A DNA stretch of 64,000 nucleotides from Sinorhizobium sojae CCBAU 05684. Its GTDB lineage: Bacteria; Pseudomonadota; Alphaproteobacteria; Rhizobiales; Rhizobiaceae. Below, one piece after another: positions 46,035 to 56,089 of the stretch. The position numbers were made by a program, and so were the translations under genes. The stretch covers positions 1,116,001 through 1,180,000 of the forward strand of contig NZ_CP023068.1 of the NCBI RefSeq assembly GCF_002288525.1. Reading direction: 5' to 3'. The notes under the pieces were generated by a model. The model saw only the letters and a list, made by a program, of their open reading frames with translations. It searched no databases and was not told the DNA's origin. Position 1 is the first letter of the stretch; each line of letters starts with the position of its first letter.

Positions 46035-47144
46035 TCAGTCGACCTTTCCCGCCACCACCGTGGCGATGTCGCGCAGCAGCCGGGAAAATCCTTGCAGCAG
46101 AAGAAGCGCCGCGCCGACCGGGATGGCGAGCTTGACCGGCCAATATTGGATGCCCCATTCGGTGAAGGACCGTTCGCCGACCGCCATCGCGTCATTGGCG
46201 AAACGCCAGCCGGTTACGAGCATCGTCCCCACGAACAGGAAGAAAAAGGCCGAGGTGATGACGTCGCAGATCGCCCGGCCGCGATCCGAAAGGCGGCTGT
46301 ACACGATATCGACCCGGACGTGGGACTCGTCGCGATAGGCATAGGCTCCGGCGAGCATGTATTGCATGCCGAACATGAGAAACATGCTCTCGTGCACCCA
46401 ATTGGTCGGCGAGTTGAAGACGTAACGGCCGACCACTTCGTAATAATAGGCGAAGACGGCGAGCACAGACCAATAGGCGACGAGTTCGCCCGTTGCCTGC
46501 ACCAGCCGGTCCACCGGCCGAAGCAGCGGCAGTGGCGGCCGGACCCGCGATCCGGGCACGGCGGTTTCCATGAGAGGTTCTGGCGCCGTGGCCGGGGCGG
46601 CCGCCTCGCGCTCGCGCCTCCGTCGCACGAGACCGGGCATCAGAAATGCATCGCCGAGAAGCAGAAGACCGAGCAGAATTCCGGCGATCCGGGCGTTGCG
46701 ATTGGAACGCTCGAGCCCGGCGACGGCCGCCGTCAGGTCGGCGCGTGTGGTTTGCGCAGCGGCATTGGCTTCGGCGAGCCGATCGGCGGCGCCCTCCTGG
46801 TTTCTCGCGAGGTCTGCCGTTGCACGTGTAACCAGCCGCTCGGCCCGCTGCGCTTCGGAACGGGCGAACGACAGCGCTTCGCGCTCCACGCGCACCTCGG
46901 CGCTCGTCCAGAGCACCGCCAGGAAGACGGGAATGAACAGGAGTCCCCACACACTTCGCAGATAGAAGCGGTGCATGCCGAGAAAGCCGGCGGAGATCAG
47001 GAAGAGATAGGCGAGAAACAGGTTCGGCCGGCCGGCTTCCCTCCGCCCGCGCTCGCGATGGACGAGGAAAGACGCGATCAGCGGAAAGACCACGAGGCTC
47101 GCCCAAAAGAGCCAATGCGGCATGACAAACGTGAGCGACGGCAT
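46035..47144 (-). CDS. TRAP small permease fused to an N-terminal TM2 domain and coiled coil
   Basis: 369 residues, about twice a normal DctQ. Residues 40-80 look like a TM2 domain (PNLFLAYLFLISAGFLGMHR-FY, two helices with a conserved G-x-H-x-F-Y turn). Residues ~82-150 are a charged, Ala/Glu/Arg-rich coiled coil. A third helix follows at ~152-170, then a Pro-rich linker (171-210). Residues ~211-365 are a DctQ domain (GRYVFNSPTNWVHESMFLMF, RDESHVRVDIVYSRLSDRGR). The start at ATG 47144 has GGGG seven bases upstream. Two bases before the DctM-like gene. Confidence 0.87.
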   Translation of the reverse strand: MPSLTFVMPHWLFWASLVVFPLIASFLVHRERGRREAGRPNLFLAYLFLISAGFLGMHRFYLRSVWGLLFIPVFLAVLWTSAEVRVEREALSFARSEAQRAERLVTRATADLARNQEGAADRLAEANAAAQTTRADLTAAVAGLERSNRNARIAGILLGLLLLGDAFLMPGLVRRRREREAAAPATAPEPLMETAVPGSRVRPPLPLLRPVDRLVQATGELVAYWSVLAVFAYYYEVVGRYVFNSPTNWVHESMFLMFGMQYMLAGAYAYRDESHVRVDIVYSRLSDRGRAICDVITSAFFFLFVGTMLVTGWRFANDAMAVGERSFTEWGIQYWPVKLAIPVGAALLLLQGFSRLLRDIATVVAGKVD

Positions 47145-47249
47145 CAAACGACCCCATAGGAAAACAGGGAGCACCCGCCCAAAAGGGCGGGCAGATCAGC
47201 CTCGAAGCGAAACGAGGGACGGCGCGCGCTGTCCTCCCTCACGCCCATT

Positions 47250-47308
47250 AGAGCGGGATGCACGCACATGCGTTCGCGCAACCGCTCTATTTGTTTGTCT
47301 TTGCCGCA
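47250..47308. repeat. palindromic repeat, partial copy
   Basis: AGAGCGG (47250-47256) pairs with CCGCTCT (47282-47288), with a GC-rich centre around CACATGCGTTCGCGCA, followed by ATTTGTTTGTCTTTGCCGCA. The copy at 50861-50966 shows the same series (GAGTGG, CTGCGTTCGCGC, CCGCTCTATCTGTTTG, GGCGCA). It lies between the second TRAP binding protein gene and the fused small permease gene. Confidence 0.6.
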
Positions 47309-47376
47309 CAATGGGACGACCTGACCACGTCATCATCCTTCAGGACGCACGAAAGACGCTGCAACTGCATCGCGCC

Positions 47377-48492
47377 TTAGAGATCGACGGACAGGCCCTG
47401 ATACATGTCGGGCGTGACATAGCCGAGGGTCGGGTTTTCCATCATCTCGAGCTGCAGCTTGAACATGCGGGCCGCGTCCTTGTCCTTGTTCGCCCATTCG
47501 AACCAGATCGGCACGGCGATTTCCTGGAAGCGCTGCACATCGTCCTGGCCGAGCCGGTTGATCTCGATGCCGGCGTCGAGGAACTTCTGCCAGGCCTCCA
47601 TGTCGGCCTCCTGGATCGCACCGAAGTGAATGTTGGAATAGACCGCGATTTCGTCCTCGACGAACTGCTTCAGCTTATCGGGCAGGTTGTTCCAGACATT
47701 CATGTTGACCGCGAAATCCATGAGGTCGACCGGCTGGTGGAGCGCCATCAGCCCCGGCGGTCCCATCGAGATGTACTGGGTCACCTGCTGGAATCCGAGC
47801 GCCCAGTTGACCGCCGGGCCGGTATAGTCGGCCGCGTCGATCGTGCCCTTCTCCAGCGCCGAAAACACCTCGCCGCCAGGAAGCAGCGTGGTCTTCGCTC
47901 CGGCCTTGGCGAAGGTCTCCGCGATCATGCCGCCCGGAACGCGCAGCTTCAAGTCCCTGAAATCGTCGATCGAGCGGATCGGCGTCTTCGAATGGATGAT
48001 GTTGGCGCCGTGATGAATGCGGTTTACGTAATAGAGACCCTGCGCCCCATAGATGTCGCGGGCCACCTGCAGACCGCCCTTCGAATAGAAGAAGATGTCC
48101 CATTCATGCGGGTAACGCAGGCCCATGGTGTAGGAACTCAGAAAGGCCGTCGCCGGTAGTTTGCCGGCCCAATACAAGGAAAACGAGTTCATCGCTTCGA
48201 GAACACCGTTCTTGACGCCGTCGAAGAGCTCGAAATCGCCGACGATATCCTTGGCCTTGAAGGCTTGGAACTCGAGTTCGCCGCCCGTCTTTTCCTTGAT
48301 GCTGCCGCACCAGTTCTGGAATGTTTCCAGGCCGACGCCGGCCGGCCATGAGGTCTGCACCTTCCAGACGATGGTTTCGGCCGCGCCGGCCTTGCGCACC
48401 CAGGGCGCTGCCAGAAGGGTGGCGGCAGAGCCCGCGACAAGTCCGCTTTTTTTCAGGAAAACACGCCGGGATGGCGCTTTTACTTCGCGCAT
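47377..48492 (-). CDS. TRAP transporter binding protein, TakP-like
   Basis: 371 residues from ATG 48492, preceded by AGGAGGAGAAA. The leader has a twin-arginine-like SRRVFLKKSG followed by a hydrophobic stretch and a cleavage region GAAET, so export may be by Tat. TakP-type landmarks: WKVQTSWPAGVGLETFQNW, YYVNRIHHGANIIHSK, LKLRVPGGMIAETFAKAGAK (carboxylate Arg), GTIDAADYTGPAVNWALGF and FGAIQEADMEAWQKFLD. Relatives bind 2-oxo acids or lactate. Its neighbours are pcaQ on one side and its permease genes on the other. Confidence 0.88.
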   Translation of the reverse strand: MREVKAPSRRVFLKKSGLVAGSAATLLAAPWVRKAGAAETIVWKVQTSWPAGVGLETFQNWCGSIKEKTGGELEFQAFKAKDIVGDFELFDGVKNGVLEAMNSFSLYWAGKLPATAFLSSYTMGLRYPHEWDIFFYSKGGLQVARDIYGAQGLYYVNRIHHGANIIHSKTPIRSIDDFRDLKLRVPGGMIAETFAKAGAKTTLLPGGEVFSALEKGTIDAADYTGPAVNWALGFQQVTQYISMGPPGLMALHQPVDLMDFAVNMNVWNNLPDKLKQFVEDEIAVYSNIHFGAIQEADMEAWQKFLDAGIEINRLGQDDVQRFQEIAVPIWFEWANKDKDAARMFKLQLEMMENPTLGYVTPDMYQGLSVDL

Positions 48493-48640
48493 TTTCTCCT
48501 CCCTGCTTATCTTAGGCACAATTGCCGTGCCTTGGCCGTCATTTAACCACACTTCGCGGCTTCACGCCATTTGCAGGCGAATCACCTGCCGCCGCTGCTC
48601 ACGCTGCTGAGCCGCATCGGCCTGCCGGACAGGAACGCAC

Positions 48641-49567
48641 TTAAGCTTTGGCGACGACAGCCTCCGCCGCTTCGCGGATCGTCTGCATCAGAATGGAGAG
48701 CGGCAGCGACTGGATGGCGTCGGTGCGCATGGTGAAGCCGACCGGCCCCCGCGTTTCGCTGGTATCGATCGGCAGGGTCGCAAGCGTGCCGTCTTCGACG
48801 TCGCTGGCGACGACGCCGTTCGAGATGATCCAGATGGCGTCGCTCGAACGCACGAAGGCGCGGCCGAAGGCATCGGACACCGTCTCGATCTGGTTCGGCA
48901 GCCCCGCAATGCCGTTGGCAATGAGGAAGCGCTCGACAAAGGGGCGGATGATCGAGGCCCGGGTCGGCATCAGCACCGGATAGTCGCCGAGATGAGCGAA
49001 GATCGCCGCCCTGTCGGTAAGCAGCGGATGGCCGGCGCGCACGGCGAAGACCACCTGTTCGGAGAAGAGGTGCTCGAAGGAAAAGCCGGTCATCTTGTCG
49101 GGAGCCGCAAGCCTCCCCACCACGAGGTCCAGATCGCCGACACGCAATTGCTCGAGCAGCACCGCGTTCTCGCCGGTGACGATCTTGATCCGGGCGCCGG
49201 TGTTCTCCTTGAGAAAAAGCGTCATGGCATGGGGCATGACGCGGGTCGAGACCGTCGGCAGCGCGCCGACGCGGATCGGCGGCAGATCGCCGACGCGCTC
49301 GTGCGAGACGGAATCGAGCCCTTGCCTCAGGGCCGTCAGAGCCGCTCCGGCATGGCGCAGGAAGACCTCGCCGTAACGGGTGATCCTGATGCCGCGCCCC
49401 TCGCGCTCGATCACGGCGACGCCCAGCACGTCCTCGAGTTCGCGGATGGTCTTGGTGACGGCGGGCTGCGTGACATGCAGAAGCTCGGCCGCCTTCACGA
49501 CGCTCTTCTGGCGCGCGACCTCTACAAATGTCTGCAGATGGCGAAACTTGATCCGAGCATCGATCAT
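48641..49567 (-). CDS. pcaQ: LysR-type regulator of protocatechuate catabolism PcaQ
   Basis: 308 residues. N-terminal helix-turn-helix: RHLQTFVEVARQKSVVKAAE, HVTQPAVTKTIRELEDVLGV. The C-terminal effector domain has RVGALPTVSTRVMPHAM and VGDLDLVVGRLAAPDKM. It is transcribed away from pcaD, with the known PcaQ box in the 96-base gap. In rhizobia PcaQ activates pcaDCHGB with beta-carboxy-muconate or -muconolactone intermediates as inducers. Confidence 0.94.
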   Translation of the reverse strand: MIDARIKFRHLQTFVEVARQKSVVKAAELLHVTQPAVTKTIRELEDVLGVAVIEREGRGIRITRYGEVFLRHAGAALTALRQGLDSVSHERVGDLPPIRVGALPTVSTRVMPHAMTLFLKENTGARIKIVTGENAVLLEQLRVGDLDLVVGRLAAPDKMTGFSFEHLFSEQVVFAVRAGHPLLTDRAAIFAHLGDYPVLMPTRASIIRPFVERFLIANGIAGLPNQIETVSDAFGRAFVRSSDAIWIISNGVVASDVEDGTLATLPIDTSETRGPVGFTMRTDAIQSLPLSILMQTIREAAEAVVAKA

Positions 49568-49576
49568 GGACCACCC

Positions 49577-49592
49577 ATAACCCCGAGGTTAA
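49577..49592. promoter_or_regulatory. PcaQ binding site
   Basis: ATAACC-CCGA-GGTTAA is an exact match to the S. meliloti PcaQ motif ATAACC-N4-GGTTAA as I recall it. It lies ten bases from the pcaQ start and 71 bases before pcaD, as expected for activation of pcaD and autocontrol of pcaQ. Confidence 0.85.
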
Positions 49593-49663
49593 TTGAAGCC
49601 GACGAAATATCATTTTACCTAACCAGATGAAATAATCATTTTGGTGAGGGAGGAGATACCGCC

Positions 49664-50476
49664 GTGCAATTCGCCCACATTAACGACATCGCGATCCATT
49701 ACCGGTTGATCGGCGCCGTCACCGACAAGCCCCTGATCGTCTTCATCAATTCGCTCGGCACGGATTTTCGCATCTGGCGCGATGTCACCCTGTCGCTTGC
49801 CGGCGCCCATACGATCCTTCTTTACGACAAGCGCGGCCACGGCCTTTCCGATATCGGCCAGGTTCCCTATTCGATCGAGGAGCTTGCGACCGACCTCGCC
49901 GGTCTTCTTGATCAGCTCGGGGTGAAGAATGCGATCGTCTGCGGGCTTTCGGTCGGCGGCCTGATCGCGCAGGCGCTCTATCAGCGCCGCCCGGAACTGG
50001 TGCGGGCGCTCGTGCTTTCCAACACCGCCCACAGGATCGGCACGGCCGAGATGTGGGACGAACGCATCGCCGCGGTCGAGGCAAAGGGGCTTGCGGCGAT
50101 CGCCGACGGGGTGCTCGAGCGCTGGTTCACGCCGGCCTTCCGCCGGCCGGAAAACGTCGCCTATGCCGGCTATCGCAACATGCTGGTGCGCCAGCCGGTG
50201 GCGGGCTATGCCGGCACCTGCGCGGCGATCCGCGACGCCGACTATACCGACGCCGCCGGCAAGATCGCCGTGCCGGTTCTCTGCATTGCCGGCGACCAGG
50301 ACGGCTCGACGCCGCCCGACCTGGTGCGCTCCACCGCCAAGCTCATTCCCGGCGCCCGCTTCGAGATCATCCGCGACGCCGGCCACATTCCCTGCGTCGA
50401 ACAGCCGGAGGCGCTGCTTGCGGTGCTGCGCGGCTTTTTCGAATCCGTAAAGACTGGAGAGAAGTCCCATGAGTGA
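49664..50476 (+). CDS. pcaD: 3-oxoadipate enol-lactonase
   Basis: 270-residue alpha/beta hydrolase that opens beta-ketoadipate enol-lactone to beta-ketoadipate. FINSLGTDFRIWRDV, the YDKRGHGLSD strand, nucleophile elbow CGLSVGGL with Ser96, AGDQDGSTPPD for the acid and DAGHIPCVEQPE for the catalytic His. GTG start at 49664 after GGGAGGAGAT. Overlaps pcaC by eight bases. Confidence 0.95.
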   Translation: MQFAHINDIAIHYRLIGAVTDKPLIVFINSLGTDFRIWRDVTLSLAGAHTILLYDKRGHGLSDIGQVPYSIEELATDLAGLLDQLGVKNAIVCGLSVGGLIAQALYQRRPELVRALVLSNTAHRIGTAEMWDERIAAVEAKGLAAIADGVLERWFTPAFRRPENVAYAGYRNMLVRQPVAGYAGTCAAIRDADYTDAAGKIAVPVLCIAGDQDGSTPPDLVRSTAKLIPGARFEIIRDAGHIPCVEQPEALLAVLRGFFESVKTGEKSHE

Positions 50477-50860
50477 AGCGCCTTCCGATCGCCAGCGCCA
50501 GGGCATGGCGACACGCCGCGCCGTTCTCGGCGATGCGCATGTCGATCGGGCACAGGCGGCGGCGACCGATTTCGATCGGCCCTTTCAGGAGCTGATCACC
50601 GAAGCGGCCTGGGGCCATGTGTGGTCGCGGCCGACCTGGACGAAGCGCGAGCGCTCGATTGTGACGATCGCGCTGCTTGCCGCCCTCGGCCACGACGAGG
50701 AAGTCGCCATGCATGTCCGCGCCACCGCCAATACCGGTGCCAGCCGTGAGGACATTTGCGAGGCGCTCCTGCATGTGGCGATCTATGCGGGCGTGCCGGC
50801 GGCCAACCACGCCATCAAGATCGCCAAGAAGGCGTTTGGCGAGATGGGTGCCGAGAAGGC

Positions 50861-50864
<4 letters not shown>
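50469..50864 (+). CDS. pcaC: 4-carboxymuconolactone decarboxylase
   Basis: 131 residues, all-helical CMD fold: FQELITEAAWGHVWSRPTW, KRERSIVTIALLAALGHDEE and HVRATANTGASREDICEAL. It decarboxylates gamma-carboxymuconolactone to the enol-lactone used by PcaD. Overlap with pcaD suggests coupled translation. A palindromic repeat begins inside its stop codon. Confidence 0.95.
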
Positions 50865-51732
<868 letters not shown>

Positions 51733-51742
51733 GGGGATACCG

Positions 51743-52357
51743 ATGGTACAGGATCTCGGCTACCTCAAGGAAACCGCTTCGCAGACGGCGGGCCCCTATG
51801 TCCATATCGGACTCACCCCGAACTTCTGCGGCATCCCCGGTGTCTACGAGAGCGATCTCGGCTCGGCGATGGTCAATGACCACACGCTCGGCGAACGCAT
51901 CACCGTGACCGGCCGGGTGATCGACGGCGCGGGCGTGCCCCTCAAGGATGCGCTTGTCGAGATCTGGCAGGCCGATGCCGCCGGGTTCTACAATTCGCCG
52001 TCGGAACTGCGCGGCACCGCGGACCCGAACTTTACCGGCTGGGGCCGCTGCCCGACCGGCGCCGAGGACGGCACCTTCACCTTCCGGACCGTCAAGCCGG
52101 GCCGCGTGCCGGCGAGGGACGGCCGCTTGATGGCACCGCACATCACCTTGTGGATCGTCGCCCGCGGCATCAATCTCGGCCTGCATACACGCATGTATTT
52201 CCCCGACGAGGCGGCCGCGAATGCCGAGGACCCGCTGCTTGGCCGGATCGAGTATCGCCAACGAGCCGAGACGCTTGTCGCCGGCGGCACGGCGCCTAAT
52301 TATCTCTTCGACATTCATCTCCAGGGCGAAAAGGAAACTGTCTTCCTGGATATATGA
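51743..52357 (+). CDS. pcaG: protocatechuate 3,4-dioxygenase alpha subunit
   Basis: 204 residues: ETASQTAGPYVHIGLTPNFC at the start, GVPLKDALVEIWQADAAGFY, FTFRTVKPGRVPARDGRLMA and PHITLWIVARGINLGLHTRM. The alpha subunit shares the beta fold but lacks the iron-ligand His pair, as expected. It lies ten bases after pcaH, the standard subunit order. Confidence 0.95.
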   Translation: MVQDLGYLKETASQTAGPYVHIGLTPNFCGIPGVYESDLGSAMVNDHTLGERITVTGRVIDGAGVPLKDALVEIWQADAAGFYNSPSELRGTADPNFTGWGRCPTGAEDGTFTFRTVKPGRVPARDGRLMAPHITLWIVARGINLGLHTRMYFPDEAAANAEDPLLGRIEYRQRAETLVAGGTAPNYLFDIHLQGEKETVFLDI

Positions 52358-52427
52358 TCCCTGGCACGTCCGTGCCGTGACCTCCGTTCGCCCGTGGGCG
52401 GGAGGACGTGAAAGCTGGAGACGTGCC

Positions 52428-53483
52428 ATGACCTATTCGGCCTTTGACCATCCCTATCTTTCCGGCCTCCTCGGCGACGAGGCGGTGGCGGCGGAGTTTT
52501 CCGTGGTCGCCGACATCCGCGCCATGCTTTCCTTCGAGGCTGCGCTGGCGCGGGCCGAGGCGCGGCATGCGATCATACCAGAGGCCGCGGCCGATCGCAT
52601 TACCGCGGCCTGCCGGGGATTTTCCCCCGATGTTGCGGCCCTGCGGCGGGCGACGGCGGTCGACGGCGTCGTCGTGCCGGAACTCGTCCGGCAGTTGCGC
52701 CGCGCCGTCGGCGAAGAGGCGGCCGACTATGTTCATTTCGGCGCCACCAGCCAGGACGTGATCGACACTAGCCTGATGCTGCGCCTGAAGGCGATTGCCG
52801 GGCTCTTCTCCGGCCGTCTCGGGGCCGTGGTATCGGCGATCGAGGACTGCGGGCGTCAATGGGGGTCGCGACCGCTGACCGCCCACACCCGCATGCAGGC
52901 GGCCATTCCGATCACCGTTGCCGATCGCCTGCATTCCTGGCTCGAACCGCTGCTCGACCAGCAGGACCGGCTCGATGCCATGGAGGCGAGCGTTTTCGCC
53001 GTGCAGTTCGGCGGGGCGGCCGGCACACTCGACAAGCTCGAGGACAAGGCAGACGCGGTGCGCGAAACGCTCGCGGAGGAGCTTGCCTTGGTCGATTGGC
53101 CGCAATGGCACAGCCAGCGCTCCGCAATCGCCGATTTCGTCCACCTTTTGTCGCTGATCACCGGCAGTCTCGGCAAGTTCGGCCAGGACGTGGCGCTGAT
53201 GGCGCAGGCCGGCGACGAGATCATGCTTTCCGGCGGCGGCGCCTCCTCGGCCATGCCGCACAAGCAGAACCCGGTCGCCGCCGAGGTGTTGGTGAGCCTC
53301 GCACGGTTCAATGCGACACAGGTTTCCGGCATTCATCATGCGCTGGTGCACGAGCAGGAGCGCTCCGGCTCGGCCTTGACGCTCGAATGGCTGCTGTTGC
53401 CGCAGATTGTCGGCGCGACGGCGGCGTCGCTCCGGCTCGGTCTCGAGCTTGCGGGCAATATCCGCCGGCTCGGAAGCGTTTGA
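52428..53483 (+). CDS. pcaB: 3-carboxy-cis,cis-muconate cycloisomerase
   Basis: 351 residues of the fumarase/aspartase superfamily, converting beta-carboxymuconate to gamma-carboxymuconolactone. Landmarks: VHFGATSQDVIDTSLMLRL, RTRMQAAIP-like HTRMQAAIPITVADRL and the superfamily signature SGGGASSAMPHKQNPVAAE. It is shorter than the ~450-residue Pseudomonas enzyme; rhizobial PcaB proteins are of the short kind. ATG 52428 has GGAG upstream. Last pca gene, converging on treY with a 14-base gap. Confidence 0.93.
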   Translation: MTYSAFDHPYLSGLLGDEAVAAEFSVVADIRAMLSFEAALARAEARHAIIPEAAADRITAACRGFSPDVAALRRATAVDGVVVPELVRQLRRAVGEEAADYVHFGATSQDVIDTSLMLRLKAIAGLFSGRLGAVVSAIEDCGRQWGSRPLTAHTRMQAAIPITVADRLHSWLEPLLDQQDRLDAMEASVFAVQFGGAAGTLDKLEDKADAVRETLAEELALVDWPQWHSQRSAIADFVHLLSLITGSLGKFGQDVALMAQAGDEIMLSGGGASSAMPHKQNPVAAEVLVSLARFNATQVSGIHHALVHEQERSGSALTLEWLLLPQIVGATAASLRLGLELAGNIRRLGSV

Positions 53484-53497
53484 TACCCAACCTGCCC

Positions 53498-56089
53498 TCA
53501 TGCCTGGACAAGGAAGGCGACGGGAAAACCGCCGAAGATCTCGCCAAGCGGCAGCCGGCGTCGCGCCGCGACGAGCCTTCCGGTCAGCAGGTTCTGGAGC
53601 TGCCTGGGCTCGCCGTCTTCGGGCCAGAGCAATCCGGTCTCGCGCCATAGCTCGGTCCCGACAAGGAGCCTCGTCTCGTCCAGATGGCCGAAGACGAGCC
53701 GCGGGACGACGGTGATCGCGCATTCCTGCTCCCTCAGGCGCATGAAGGCGACCGCGTGCCGGGCGCCGGGACCCTCCACCTCGACGGGACGGTAATCGCC
53801 CCTCCGCATCAGATCCGCTCCGGTTTGTCGGCGAAAGCGGAGGCATTCGGCGATCAGCCATTGCTTGCAATCCTCGAAATTGCCTTCCGTCGGGTTTCGC
53901 GGCGCTTCGGCGGGCAGGGAGACGGGCGTGAACGCCCGGCGGTTGTCGGGATCGACAAGGGAGAGGTCGAGGCGCTCGCTGCCCTGGTAGATGTCCGGAA
54001 TTCCCGGCGCGGTCAGCTTCACCAGCGTCTGGGAGAGGCTGTTGACCAGACCGGCGCGGATGAAGGGCCGCGCCACCGCGCCGAAATCTTCAAGAAACGC
54101 CCGGTTCCGCCAATCGAGAACCTTGGCCAGAAACGCCGTGACCGCCGCTTCATAGTGCTCGTCCGGCCCGTCCCAGCTCGTCCGCAGCTTCGCCTCCCGG
54201 ACGGCTTTGATGGCGAAGGCATGCATGCGCTCGCTGAGCGCCGAAAGCGAGCCTTCGCCAATTGGCGCGACGGGCCAGGTGCCGAGAAGGCTCTGGTAGA
54301 GGAACTGCTCCACCGAGGCTTCCGGCGCCTCGCCTGAGGGCAAGGAACGGATCGCGCCCGCATTGATCTCATGCCAGCGGAGAACGGCATTTGCCCAAAG
54401 CTCCGGCGCCTCACTGATCACGTACAGCCGGGCGCGCGCATCTTCGCCGCGTTTGGTGTCATGGGTGGAGGTCGCCGAGAGCCCCTTCGGCATTTCGCTC
54501 GCGCGACGAAGCATCATCGCATGGAAGCGCCGCGGGCCGCCCGGCCGCCAGCAGGGATCCGCGCCCACCTCGTTCGCGGCCAGATAGTCGCCCCGCCGAT
54601 AGAAGAAAGTATCCTCCACGGCCTTGGCCATGACGGCGCCGCTCGACTGCTGAAACCGCGTCCGGAACTCTCCCCGCGCGGGCCGGCCTGCCGGGTCGAG
54701 CAGCGCAGCGGCCACCTGATCTATTTCCGTCTGCACAGCCGGCGCCGCATCCGACGCCTTGGCGGCGATTTCTTCGATGATCCGGCGGTCACGCGCCGTT
54801 GCGCCGCGATCTGTGACATAGGTCCGGTAGACGGCAAGGGCCGCGAACAGCTGGCGAATGGCCTCGGCGGTACCGTCGCCCGCGCTCTCCCCCATGAGCC
54901 TTGCAAGCCGCGTGACTTCGGCATTGAAGTTATGGCGGAGCAGCATCAGCTTGCAATCGCGGACGGCGCTTGCCGCCTGCGCTCCACTCGTCTCGTTCCA
55001 AAGGAGGGACGCCTCTTCATCAGCGAGCAGCTCCACCAGGGCGGATATGAACTCGTAACCCGTCGCGCCCTCGACCGGCCATTCGGGCGGCAAGGTCTCT
55101 TGCGCCTCCAGGATCTTCTCGACGACGAGGAAAGTCCGATTGCCGACCGCTTGCCGCAGCCGATTGAGGTATTGCTCGGGATCGGCAAGGCCGTCGACAT
55201 GGTCGATCCGCAGCCCATCGACGAGCCCTTCCCGGACGAGATCGAGCGCCAGCCGATGCGTATCCGCGAAGACGGCCGGGTCCTCGACGCGGACGCCGAC
55301 GAGCCCGGCGATCTCGAAGAACCGGCGATAGCTCAAATGGTCGCGCGCGCTCCTCCAGTCCATCAGCCTCCAAGGCTGCAGCGCGTGCAGATCCTGCATG
55401 CGCCGGCGGTCGGCGGAGAACGTCGCGAGTTGCTCGTCCAGCGCGGCGATCGCGGCAGGTTTCTGCAGAAGCGTCGCCAGCCGCGCGTGAAACCGGTCAG
55501 CCTCTGCCGGCTCCGACGCAGCGGCGATGGCGACGAATTTCCCGAGCGACGGATGCGCGCCTTCGAGCACCTGCCCGTAGCTCGCCGGATGGAGCGGGTA
55601 ATGCGCCCCGTAATAGCCGAGTGCCAGACAGTTGCGTCCACGGTCGAAGGCGACGCGGACGGTGCCGGCTGCAAGCTCCTCGTCGAAAGAGCGGCCGAGG
55701 AACGGCAAAGTGAGGCGCTGATGCCAATCGATATCGAAATGATCGGCATAGGCGCTGTCGCGGCCCCATTCGACGACAGTGTGCCACCAACCATTCTCAA
55801 GATGCGCGGCCATATGGTTCGGCACGATGTCGAGGACGATGCCGAGCCCCTGGGCCTTGAGCGCCGCGACGAGGCTACGGAAACCATTCTCGCCGCCCAG
55901 AGCGGGGTCGATCTCGTTATAGTTCACGACGTCGTAGCCATGCGTCGAGCCCTCGACGGCGGTGAAGATGGGCGACGCATAGAGATGGGAGATGCCGAGC
56001 GCCACGAAATGCGGGATCAACTCCACGGCTTTGGCGAAGTCCATCCCGTTGCGAAACTGCAGCCGGTAGGTTGCGTCGGGCGAATGCAT
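53498..56089 (-). CDS. treY: malto-oligosyltrehalose synthase
   Basis: 863 residues, GH13 family. It turns the reducing-end alpha-1,4 bond of maltodextrins into an alpha,alpha-1,1 bond, giving maltooligosyltrehalose. Landmarks: ATYRLQFRNGMDFAKAVELI, YASPIFTAVEGSTHGYDVVN, DIVPNHMAAH, nucleophile Asp near residue 296 in DGLRIDHVDGL, acid/base Glu in VVEKILE, and SATSTHDTKRGEDARARL. The ATG at 56089 is preferred to GTG 56092. The partner TreZ, which releases trehalose, is not encoded in this window. Confidence 0.94.
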   Translation of the reverse strand: MHSPDATYRLQFRNGMDFAKAVELIPHFVALGISHLYASPIFTAVEGSTHGYDVVNYNEIDPALGGENGFRSLVAALKAQGLGIVLDIVPNHMAAHLENGWWHTVVEWGRDSAYADHFDIDWHQRLTLPFLGRSFDEELAAGTVRVAFDRGRNCLALGYYGAHYPLHPASYGQVLEGAHPSLGKFVAIAAASEPAEADRFHARLATLLQKPAAIAALDEQLATFSADRRRMQDLHALQPWRLMDWRSARDHLSYRRFFEIAGLVGVRVEDPAVFADTHRLALDLVREGLVDGLRIDHVDGLADPEQYLNRLRQAVGNRTFLVVEKILEAQETLPPEWPVEGATGYEFISALVELLADEEASLLWNETSGAQAASAVRDCKLMLLRHNFNAEVTRLARLMGESAGDGTAEAIRQLFAALAVYRTYVTDRGATARDRRIIEEIAAKASDAAPAVQTEIDQVAAALLDPAGRPARGEFRTRFQQSSGAVMAKAVEDTFFYRRGDYLAANEVGADPCWRPGGPRRFHAMMLRRASEMPKGLSATSTHDTKRGEDARARLYVISEAPELWANAVLRWHEINAGAIRSLPSGEAPEASVEQFLYQSLLGTWPVAPIGEGSLSALSERMHAFAIKAVREAKLRTSWDGPDEHYEAAVTAFLAKVLDWRNRAFLEDFGAVARPFIRAGLVNSLSQTLVKLTAPGIPDIYQGSERLDLSLVDPDNRRAFTPVSLPAEAPRNPTEGNFEDCKQWLIAECLRFRRQTGADLMRRGDYRPVEVEGPGARHAVAFMRLREQECAITVVPRLVFGHLDETRLLVGTELWRETGLLWPEDGEPRQLQNLLTGRLVAARRRLPLGEIFGGFPVAFLVQA

